Of a stretch of DNA of 64,000 nt, positions 52,601 to 61,100 are shown piece by piece. The translations under genes and the position numbers were made by a program. The notes under the pieces are model-generated. The model saw only the letters and a list, made by a program, of their open reading frames with translations. It was not told the origin of the DNA and did not search any database. The DNA comes from Photobacterium proteolyticum (GTDB lineage: Bacteria > Pseudomonadota > Gammaproteobacteria > Enterobacterales > Vibrionaceae), in the NCBI RefSeq assembly GCF_001939735.1, contig NZ_MJIL01000085.1, positions 63,009-127,008 of the forward strand. The letters are read 5' to 3'. Every line of letters begins with the position of its first letter. Position 1 is the stretch's first letter.

Positions 52601-53605
52601 ATGGCGACAATCAAAGATGTTGCAAAGCATGCCGGGGTATCCACCTCCACAGTCAGCCACGTCCTGAATAAGACCCGTTTTGTCAGCGAGGATATTTCCG
52701 TACGGGTGCAGGCTGCTGTTAAAGAGCTTAATTACGCCCCGTCAGCCCTCGCCCGCAGCTTGAAAGTCAACCATACTCGCACGTTTGGCATGCTTGTCAC
52801 GACCTCGACCAACCCGTTTTTCGGTGAAGTGGTCAAAGGCGTCGAGCGCCGCTGCTATCAGCAGGGCTATAACCTAATTCTTTGCAATACCGAAGGTGAT
52901 GTCGAGCGTATGCACTCCAACCTCGACACCTTGCTGCAAAAGCGTGTCGACGGCCTGCTGTTGATGTGCAGCGAAGTAGAAGGCAAAGAGTTTGATCTGT
53001 TTACTCGCCATCAACCTGTACCGACAGTGGTGATGGACTGGGGGCCAATTGATTTTCCGAGCGATAAAATTCAGGATAACTCCCACCATGGAGGCTACCT
53101 GGCAACTCGGCACCTAATCGAGCAGGGTCACAAGAAGATTGGCTGCCTGACCGGCCCATTGGATAAGCTTCCCGCCCAGCAGCGACTGTCTGGTTTTGTA
53201 CAGGCGATGGAAGAAGCCGGGCTGGAAATCAACAAAGACTGGATTGTTAGCGGTAGCTTTGAGTGTGAAGGCGGAGAAATAGCTTTTAACAAACTCTACG
53301 AGCGTGGCCCGCTTCCCACTGCGCTGTTTGTCTGTAATGACATGATGGCAATGGGGGTGATCAACACGGCACACAAAAAAGGCCTCTCTGTCCCTGAGGA
53401 TCTCTCCATCGTTGGGTACGATGATATCAAGCTGGCCAAATACATCACGCCTTCTCTGACCACTATCCACCAGCCCAAGCACCGACTTGGTCAGCAAGCC
53501 GTTGATACGTTGCTGGATAAGATCCAGAGTAAACGCGAGAGCAACCAGGTCATTCAGCTTGAGCCAACCCTGGTAGAGCGCGACAGTGTCAAACAGTTGC
53601 AATAA
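52601..53605 (+). CDS. rbsR: Ribose operon repressor
   Basis: LacI-family repressor of the rbs genes, released by ribose. 334 residues: N-terminal helix-turn-helix MATIKDVAKHAGVSTSTVSHVLN with the hinge helix around residue 50 (SALARSLK), then a periplasmic-binding-protein-like effector domain (NPFFGEVVKGVE, VFVCNDMMAMG-like LFVCNDMMAMG, DDIKLAKYITPSLTTI). AGGGAG lies before the start. It completes the order rbsDACBKR as in E. coli, and CGAAACG-type operators upstream of rbsD are its probable targets. Confidence 0.95.
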   Translation: MATIKDVAKHAGVSTSTVSHVLNKTRFVSEDISVRVQAAVKELNYAPSALARSLKVNHTRTFGMLVTTSTNPFFGEVVKGVERRCYQQGYNLILCNTEGDVERMHSNLDTLLQKRVDGLLLMCSEVEGKEFDLFTRHQPVPTVVMDWGPIDFPSDKIQDNSHHGGYLATRHLIEQGHKKIGCLTGPLDKLPAQQRLSGFVQAMEEAGLEINKDWIVSGSFECEGGEIAFNKLYERGPLPTALFVCNDMMAMGVINTAHKKGLSVPEDLSIVGYDDIKLAKYITPSLTTIHQPKHRLGQQAVDTLLDKIQSKRESNQVIQLEPTLVERDSVKQLQ

Positions 53606-53639
53606 CTCACGAACGCGTAACCAACGGCAACAAGACGAT

Positions 53640-53667
53640 AAATTCCGGACGGCTGTCCGGAATTTTC
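53640..53667 (+). terminator. Terminator of the rbs operon
   Basis: AAATTCCGGAC pairs with GTCCGGAATTT around GGCT, with a short T-run. It may also serve the convergent reductase gene. Confidence 0.85.
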
Positions 53668-53703
53668 GTTCCCAGCGGTATTGAACCTACCTGAAAATAG
53701 CGG

Positions 53704-54573
53704 CTAGGAAGCACTCTCTGGCGTCTTATCATTTAAGCCCTGATAGTATTCTTTCAACGTACGATTGCCGTACTGCGGTGCTACCATCTCGCGCCCCATT
53801 ACCGTCAGGAAAAACTCAAACGGCCCGTAAAACTTGCTGCTGGTAAACGTAGTAAGTATTTTACAAATAGCAACACGGCACCAGTCTGGAATATGGGTTA
53901 TCTGGGGTGTCGTCCCCAAAGCCTCAAAAGCTATACTCGCTATCTCATTTTGTGTCAGCGTCTGCGGCCCGCCAACATTAAGCTCTTGGTCCGAAGCGGT
54001 AATCGCATTGACGCAATACTCAGCCAAATCCTCGCCATGTATCGGGTTTCCTTTCAGCGTGCCGTCACCAAAGAGATATACGCGCCCTTTTTCCGCCATA
54101 TGAAAGATTTCAGCCATATCAGAGAAAAAGCCATTGGGACGAATAACACAATACCCAAGCCCAGAAGCTTTAAGCTCATCGACGAAAGCTTCTTTGGCCT
54201 GAAAAATCTTCAGGTGTTTCAGTTTTTCACCATTTAGGGCGGAGACATAGATGAACTTCTTAACCCCACCTTGTTGCGCCTGTTGTAACAGATTCAGATT
54301 GGCTTGATAGTCAACATCCATATAGGTCAGGTCGTCTTTTTGCCTGGTGATACCGACTGTTGAGATAACAACGTCCACACCATCGCAACAGCCCGCCAAT
54401 GAGTCTGGGTTTGTCACCTCAGCCTCTATGACCTCGAAATGTGCTTTCTCGAAAGCGGTAAGCTTTGCTGAATTTCTAACGACTACAGTGACCCGATAAC
54501 CTCTGCTCTGCAGCTCGTGGGCGATATAGCGCCCCAGATAGCCCGTTGCTCCTGCTACAAGTACCTTTGTCAT
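53704..54573 (-). CDS. NmrA-like NAD(P)-binding reductase
   Basis: 289 residues from ATG at 54573, fixed by GAGGGGGAG upstream; a longer frame begins 16 codons earlier. N-terminal Rossmann motif GATGYLGRYIAHEL, then VVRNSAKL that suggests NADPH, and YVSALNGEK. No Tyr-x3-Lys pair in the classical position is evident; this resembles atypical short-chain dehydrogenases and complex I assembly-type/NmrA proteins. Substrate unknown. Two palindromes in its promoter region suggest repressor control. Confidence 0.8.
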   Translation of the reverse strand: MTKVLVAGATGYLGRYIAHELQSRGYRVTVVVRNSAKLTAFEKAHFEVIEAEVTNPDSLAGCCDGVDVVISTVGITRQKDDLTYMDVDYQANLNLLQQAQQGGVKKFIYVSALNGEKLKHLKIFQAKEAFVDELKASGLGYCVIRPNGFFSDMAEIFHMAEKGRVYLFGDGTLKGNPIHGEDLAEYCVNAITASDQELNVGGPQTLTQNEIASIAFEALGTTPQITHIPDWCRVAICKILTTFTSSKFYGPFEFFLTVMGREMVAPQYGNRTLKEYYQGLNDKTPESAS

Positions 54574-54607
54574 TTTATCTCCCCCTCTACACCCTCGCCA
54601 AAACACT

Positions 54608-54684
54608 TTAATAGACCACATGGACTATTAAATTACCACCCCACCCCAACAATATCAATACATTTTGGACCAGGTGGACTAAAA
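54608..54684 (-). promoter_or_regulatory. Two operator-like palindromes before the reductase gene
   Basis: The 24 bases 54608-54631 are palindromic with one mismatched pair (TTAATAGACCA facing TGGACTATTAA). A related dyad lies at 54663-54684 (TTTTGGACCA facing TGGACTAAAA). Shared half-site TGGACTA, spacing about 54 bases centre to centre. Both lie within 115 bases upstream of the start, as expected for a repressor whose gene is not adjacent. Confidence 0.6.
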
Positions 54685-54871
54685 CACCATTCAGAACAAG
54701 ATAACCGCAAAAATCGATTTAAAATACCGGGTAACTTCAATTAGGCGGTCAGGTCTTGAGGTGGGAGGCTGGGTGGCGATAGGTGCCAGGTACAAAAAGC
54801 TTACGAAGAGAGGCCATTGAAAGCTGTAGTGAGTAAGTTTCCGCAGAACGAATTGGACTGTCAGATACAAA

Positions 54872-54900
54872 AAATGCTGGCCTTGGCCAGCATTTTGTCA
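54872..54900 (-). terminator. Terminator of the cold-shock gene
   Basis: AAATGCTGGCC pairs with GGCCAGCATTT around TT; on the minus strand the stem is followed by a T-run. Confidence 0.9.
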
Positions 54901-54920
54901 TTTAAAGAATAATCTTTAAA

Positions 54921-55130
54921 TTACAGCTTAACTACGTTAGCTGCCTGAAGACCTTTTTGGCCTTGCTCAGTTTCGAAAGAAACTTTCTGACCTTCAGCAA
55001 GAGTCTTGAAACCTTCAGAAGCGATAGCACGGAAGTGAACGAATACGTCAGCGCCGCCGTTGTCCTGAGTGATGAAACCGAAACCTTTCTCTTCGTTGAA
55101 CCACTTAACGGTACCAGTAGATTTAGACAT
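54921..55130 (-). CDS. Cold-shock protein, CspA family
   Basis: A 69-residue single-stranded nucleic-acid-binding protein and RNA chaperone. The beta-barrel has RNP1 KGFGFIT and RNP2 VFVHF. The start [19 protein letters not shown] is typical. The region upstream is long enough for the structured 5' leader used for cold regulation, but I did not identify the cold box. Most vibrios have several csp genes; which paralogue this is cannot be told. Confidence 0.93.
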   Translation of the reverse strand: MSKSTGTVKWFNEEKGFGFITQDNGGADVFVHFRAIASEGFKTLAEGQKVSFETEQGQKGLQAANVVKL

Positions 55131-55542
55131 GATTATATCCTAATTTTTTAACAAATAATTCGCATAATGCGTGTATAGCCGGGAAAAGAATTACTTATGT
55201 GAGGAATAATTATGAATGGAAACTTCATGAAACTAGCTGGTAAGCAGGTGTAGAGAAGCGTTCTAAAAGCATAATTTGTATTTCATATAAATAGGTCTGA
55301 TTACAGGCCGGGGTTTATACTACCAGCATTTAACGCTTTGTATAGTGTTTTTATCATTTATTTCATGCTTCGTTTAGCTCATGTTCAGTCACTTAGAGCA
55401 AAACAGATAACTTCCCAACGCCCAAAGCTCTCTGTCTGTTTTACTATCATAATTGTCAGTATTAGCTGTAGAGAAACACCTAGGCGTGACCAATAATTAT
55501 CAGAGGCTCACACCACTTCATCAATGAGCCTAAGGAAGCATA
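55131..55542. other. Divergent promoter region, csp and HD-domain gene
   Basis: About 410 bases with no gene. The csp-proximal part is probably its long untranslated leader. CCTAAGGAAGCATA before 55543 is the ribosome site of the HD gene. Nothing else stands out. Confidence 0.5.
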
Positions 55543-56082
55543 ATGTCAGTCGAAACCCAAATCCCATTACTTGATGAAATTTTAGCCCCATGGAAGCCTG
55601 TCATCGGCGATGACTTTGAAGGATATAAAAATCATGTCACCAGAATGCTGAACTTCTGCTTTTACCTGACCATCCCCAGTGAAGAAGAACGCAAAAAACT
55701 CATTATTGCAGCCGCCTTTCATGACATCGGGATCTGGAGTGACAATACCGTTGACTATCTTTCACCGTCAATAAAGCAAGCCAATGACTACCTCAAGGCA
55801 AATAACCTCCAGGAATGGACTGAAGAGATAGAGCTTATTATCAATGAGCACCATAAATTAAGGCCGTTTAAGAATAAGCGTTATCCGCTAGTTGAATTAT
55901 TCAGACGCGGTGATTTGGTGGATTTTTCTTTAGGGATGATTAAGTGCGGGGTTTCACCAGCCTTCATCACTGATGTGAAAAAGGCCTTGCCCAATGCAGG
56001 TTTTCATAAGCGCTTGGTCCAACTCACCTGGCTGCAAATCAAGAAGCACCCGCTTAACCCGGCTCCAATGATGAAATGGTAA
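55543..56082 (+). CDS. HD domain protein
   Basis: 179 residues, a metal-dependent phosphohydrolase-type fold. The first His lies in KNHVTRML, the HD pair in AAAFHDIGIW near residue 66, and the later metal residues in NEHHKL and GDLVDFS. The family acts on nucleotides or phosphate esters; the specific substrate is unknown. It is a single gene with a good ribosome site. Confidence 0.75.
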   Translation: MSVETQIPLLDEILAPWKPVIGDDFEGYKNHVTRMLNFCFYLTIPSEEERKKLIIAAAFHDIGIWSDNTVDYLSPSIKQANDYLKANNLQEWTEEIELIINEHHKLRPFKNKRYPLVELFRRGDLVDFSLGMIKCGVSPAFITDVKKALPNAGFHKRLVQLTWLQIKKHPLNPAPMMKW

Positions 56083-56123
56083 GCGCCCCCTGACACAACT
56101 TAATGGCGAGTTATAACGAAAAA

Positions 56124-56146
56124 AGCCACCGGAACTGCCGATGGCT
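56124..56146 (-). terminator. Terminator of the FabG-like gene
   Basis: AGCCACCGG pairs with CCGATGGCT (one non-Watson-Crick pair) around AACTG; on the minus strand five or more T follow. Confidence 0.75.
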
Positions 56147-56165
56147 ATTGCTAACAGTACAAGAC

Positions 56166-56900
56166 TTAGATGACTAATCCGCCGTCAATTTTCAGTGTTT
56201 GACCAGTGATAAACGAGGAGCGTTCACTGGCAAGGAACAAGGCACCTTCGGCAATATCTTCAGGCGTTCCCATGCGCTGCAACGGCGTTTTCTTCTTCAT
56301 ATAATCCAGAATTTTTTCTGGCAAATCGACAGTCATCGGCGTTTCGATAAATCCGGGAGCGATACAGTTGGCACGAACCTTAGCCCCTTTGCGGGCAAAT
56401 TCTTTCGACCAGCCTTTAGTCATCGCTATCACGCCGCCTTTGGTGGCCGCATAGTTACTCTGTCCGACATTACCGTCTGTACCCACAACAGAAGACATGC
56501 TAATAATCGAACCGGCCCCACATTCCATCATCACAGGCGCGATAGCCTGAGTCATATTGAAAACACCTTTGAGGTTAACGTCCGATACGAGATCCCAGTC
56601 ATCCTCAGTCATTTTATCAATCAAATTATCACGAGTAATACCCGCGTTATTTACCAATACATCTATATGACCAAATTCAGCTTTCACCTTCTCGACAAAG
56701 TTGGCAATGCTCGAGCGGTCACACACATTTAGCTCAACAGCACGTACATTTGTGTACTGAGACTCAAGTTCTGCCATAACCGCAGCATTCATATCGCAAG
56801 CGAATACCATCTTTGCATCATTAGACGCAAAGGTTTCAACAATACAACGCCCAATTCCTTGCGCACCACCGGTAACAACGCAGATCTTATCTTTTAACAT
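56166..56900 (-). CDS. FabG-like short-chain dehydrogenase
   Basis: 244 residues from ATG at 56900 (GAGGG just before); the frame is open 14 codons further. NAD(P)-binding TGGAQGIG, NNAGITRD, and the catalytic Ser-Tyr-Lys in ISMSSVVG and YAATKGG. Closest in pattern to 3-oxoacyl-ACP reductase and acetoacetyl-CoA reductase. The housekeeping fabG sits in the fab cluster, so this is probably a paralogue with another role. Divergent from a LysR regulator, which is the likely controller. Confidence 0.85.
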   Translation of the reverse strand: MLKDKICVVTGGAQGIGRCIVETFASNDAKMVFACDMNAAVMAELESQYTNVRAVELNVCDRSSIANFVEKVKAEFGHIDVLVNNAGITRDNLIDKMTEDDWDLVSDVNLKGVFNMTQAIAPVMMECGAGSIISMSSVVGTDGNVGQSNYAATKGGVIAMTKGWSKEFARKGAKVRANCIAPGFIETPMTVDLPEKILDYMKKKTPLQRMGTPEDIAEGALFLASERSSFITGQTLKIDGGLVI

Positions 56901-57166
56901 CATTTCCCTCATCCTTAATACCAATAAAAGGTATGAATACAAAAAATGGCTCCAATTAGCGTGCTGGGAAACACAATCATCACTAATTCACTTCATGTCT
57001 ACATATCTTAGAGGAATGATGAAAAATTATTACCTACATTGTTGCAATTCACATTTGCGAATAAAGGAAATAACCTTGCAATCTTTGTGTCATCGCTATT
57101 TCATTGGTTTCCAAGGACGTAGTTTGCTATAAATTGTATGTGGCTAATTATTAATCAGGAAAGGAA

Positions 57167-58123
57167 ATGTTAGACAAGGTTGTCTTTTTTCTTCATGTCA
57201 TACGTTCAGGCTCCATCAGCGAAGCGGCCAAAAAAAATGGAATATCAGCATCAGCTGCCAGTCGCTGGCTAAACGAACTTGAAGAGAATATGGGAGTAAG
57301 CCTATTAAAGCGCACGACAAGAAAAATAAGCCCGACACAGGCAGGTCAGCGCCTTTATGATCGCTTCAGTCTTATTCATACTGAAATTGATGATGTTTTC
57401 AATGAAGTCCAAAACTTAAGCAACGGCGATAAGGGAACAATAAAAATTGCAAGTACCCCTTTGTTTGCCAAGCACTATTTGAGCCAAATCATCGGTGAAT
57501 ACCTGCAGGAACATCCGTTCGTTAACTTTGTCGTACTCGAAACCGCTTTTGAAGTTGATCACGTCCATGATGTCGACTTTGCAATACGAGCCAATGCGAC
57601 CTATCGCGGCTTTCAGGACAAAGACAGTTTGCTGGTAAAACGTTCCTTATTGCGTGAGCCACTGACGGCCTGCTGCTCGCCGGAGTATATCAAGCAATTT
57701 GGCGAGCCGACGGTACCCAATGATCTTACCCAACACCTGTGCCTGTACGCGACTACCCTAGTTGGTGGTAACAAGTGGATATTTGAACAAGACGGTGAAT
57801 ATAACTCAGTCGAAATATCTCAGACTGTTGAAGCCGATGATAGTGAAGTGTTGAAAAATATTGCTCTTGCCCACGGCGGGATTGCCTATTTACCTTATAG
57901 CCTGATAGGTTCAGAGATAGCAAAAGGCAATTTGGTTCCCGTATTAAAAAACTATGTCAGTAGTGAATTTGAACTGAACCTTTACTTCAAACCAAGAAAA
58001 TATATGCCAGCACGCTGTGCGAACTTTAAGGATTACCTCATCCAACGAGTTGGCGAAATCGAAAAGGAAAAAAAATGGAGTGCTTATAAACATACCCAGC
58101 AACCCACTTTGGTAGCCAAATAG
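57167..58123 (+). CDS. LysR-family transcriptional regulator
   Basis: 318 residues. The winged helix-turn-helix occupies residues 1-62 (SGSISEAAKKNGISASAASRWLNELEENMGVSLLKRTTRKISPT). The effector domain follows with FAIRANATYRGF and a C-terminal extension of about 20 basic residues. GGAAAGGAA lies before the start. Divergent from the FabG-like gene across 266 bases, convergent with the peptide synthetase gene. By the usual LysR arrangement it controls the divergent gene and possibly the synthetase. Inducer unknown. Confidence 0.88.
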   Translation: MLDKVVFFLHVIRSGSISEAAKKNGISASAASRWLNELEENMGVSLLKRTTRKISPTQAGQRLYDRFSLIHTEIDDVFNEVQNLSNGDKGTIKIASTPLFAKHYLSQIIGEYLQEHPFVNFVVLETAFEVDHVHDVDFAIRANATYRGFQDKDSLLVKRSLLREPLTACCSPEYIKQFGEPTVPNDLTQHLCLYATTLVGGNKWIFEQDGEYNSVEISQTVEADDSEVLKNIALAHGGIAYLPYSLIGSEIAKGNLVPVLKNYVSSEFELNLYFKPRKYMPARCANFKDYLIQRVGEIEKEKKWSAYKHTQQPTLVAK

Positions 58124-58152
58124 GGGTAGGATAATAAACACTCCCTAACGCG

Positions 58153-61100
58153 TTAGGTACAACTTGAATCCACCAGCGCCAGCAAATGCTCGGCGCAAGA
58201 CGCTGCTAACTTTTCAACCGTTGCTGAGTTATATATCAACTCTCCATATTCCCACGTAAATACGAGTTTGCCATCGACAAAAGAAACAGTACAAGACAGT
58301 TTGTGCATTGCTTCCCTTTCCTTGCCAACCATTTCATCGTAGCGGACCAACTTGATAAAAGGGTGCTCCAAAACGCTCTGATCAATCGACAAAGTTTCAG
58401 GAATGACGTTGATATCAATCTCAGGATGAATCAGCCCTGCAATGCCGCCCTCGGACTGCGTATCTCGATTATACTTGATCTCGCTAAACCCTTTGCCAAA
58501 TTGCTTACATGCCATTACCTGCTCACGAACCGACTGTACAAGCTCCACACCCGTTTTAGCCGGATCTGGCGTGACAAAGATAGGCAGGTAGTCATTAAGC
58601 CAGCCTACCGTGTCAGATAAATCCAAGTTGTCGAAATGTTCTCTCCCGACCAGCACTTCCTCAAAACAAACTTGCCCTGCGCTACACCATTCGGAAAGTC
58701 CCTTGATAATTGCCGTAATCGCAAAGAAGTACTCATTAAGCCCGTAAGAGGCCGCCCGTTTCTTGAGTCTTCTGCTTGCCTCTCTGGGCAGCATAAACTC
58801 AAGCTCCCTGCGGGTACCTATATTGTTTGCCTGATGGCTAAATGGGTAATCGGTTGGCAGTGGTACAACATGCTGCTCAAGCTTAGCCTGCCAAAATTGC
58901 AGACTATCACTTGCTTCATTGCTGCTTAACCAGCGAGAACTTTCTTCCACCCAATCACCGAAACTTGAACCTGCCCGACTCAAGGCGGGCGCTTGGCCTT
59001 GTGTAATGCGCTCAAGGGTAGTTATCAGGTCACGGAAGAAAATGCCCAATGAATAGCGATCCATCGTCAGATGATGAATAACAACATAAAGCTGATCCTG
59101 CCTGTCCGCTCCGCGGTCGCAATACAGAAAGCGAAGCAATGACTGAGAAAAATCGAGGCTATGCCGACATTGCGCTAACACGTTTTCAAATTCGTCCTCT
59201 GACATAGCCGCGCAATCTAAATAATCGAAACATTCAAAGCGAGCACTTGGTCTTACCCTTTCGAGCCGGTTATCACCATCATCGATAATATTAATCCTCA
59301 AACCTTGATGATGATTCACAACCGCTTCTACCGCCTGTTGCATCTGCTGGCTATAGTTCTCATTACCACTAAACTCAAAAAGGGCACACGGCCCCCAGCA
59401 CTCTAACTCCTTTGTTCGCAGAAAATACCACTGGCGGTTTCCAGGCAACTTATAGCCTTCGCTCAACCAAGTATCCGCTTCATCGTCAGCAGACAAAGGC
59501 GAATCAACTGACTTTGCATGCTCAATAACATCAACCAAAGCCTTTTCCAGAGCTTGGACAAAGCACTCACCTTGCCCGTCAGCTAAACCAGACGCAATCC
59601 TAAACTCGAGGACACCATCACTTATCACACAGTTAATATCCAGCAAGGCTGGTTTACGATTCACTTTGGCAATTGTCTGGCCACAGCCTTCCGAGCGGAT
59701 AGTCCATCCGGCGTTGCCAGTATCGCTCTGGCGATTATTGAACTGACCAAAGTAGTTAAAGCTGATATCAGGCAGTGGGCCGCCGAGGTCTTTGCCACTC
59801 TGCCACAGAGCACCGTAGCCAACGCCTTTATTCGGGATCGCTCTTAGCATCTGCTTGATCCCAGTAATCGTGGCCCCTATATCACCTTCATCCTTCAAGC
59901 GTACAGGATAGAGCGTCGTAAACCACCCTAACGTTCGACTCACATCCAGAGAGGTATCAATCCCTTCCCGACCGTGAGCTTCAAGGACAATATGACTGAC
60001 AGGAGTTTTGAAAACATGGTTCAGCGCTATGGCTAATGCACTCAACAGGAGATCATTGATTTCTGTCTTATAACCGGAATTTGCCTCTCTCAGCAAAGCC
60101 CCTGTTATATCTTTAGAAAGAAACAACCTATATTGGCAACTCTTGTCCGATACGGCTCTCAGAACTTGATCATCCAATACTGATTGCCAGTAAGGTAGCT
60201 CACCCTGATGGTGATTAGCATAATCGCCTATGGCTGCAACCCACTGGCGATAGCTACTTGTTTTATCCCCAAGCAGCCCTCCGCTTAACAGATATCGAAT
60301 ATCATCAACCAGAATACGCCAGGACACCGCATCAATGATGAGATGGTGGAAGGCAAACCATAACCGGTTTACTCCATCGCTGCATCCCGTTATATGAGCA
60401 ACCTGCCATAACGGACCGGTCGAATAATTCAGTTTACTTTGAATTCCGGTGAGCTTGTCGTCTAGATCATCATCACTAAGCGATGATGTGTCTATTTTGA
60501 AAGCCGTCACCACCACCTCGGACACCGGCAAAAAGGCTTGCCGATAGGTTCCATCGATACCTGGATTAAAGCGGCATCGCAACACATCATGCTGGGCAAT
60601 TAACCTGTCGATCACTTGAGCGAGCACTGTATCCTCAATCGCTGTCGGAATATCAACGATAAATGCCTGATTCCAGTGATGTGGGCTGGCTAGCGATTTG
60701 TCGAAAAACTGCTGCTGAATAGGCAGCAGGCCAAATTCACCTACAAGCTCACCCTGCTCAGTAAGCACATCACTCTCAATATCACTTCGACAGATCCTCA
60801 CTGCAAGCTGGGCGATGGTAGGTGCATCAAAAATATCCTTAGTGGTTACGCGTAATCCTTCCCGGCGGATCACCGAAACCAGCTCGATAGCGATAATCGA
60901 ATCTCCGCCGATATGAAAGAAATTGTCCCGTATACCTATTCTTTCCATGCCTAACACTTGCTGGAAGATTCTGCATAGCTGATCTTCCAGCATCGAGCGG
61001 GGAGCCAGATAACTGTCCTTATCAATAAACTCAGGCTCTGGTAAACGTTGCCGGTCAAGCTTACCGTTTTGAGTAAGCGGAATATCATCAATAACAGAGA

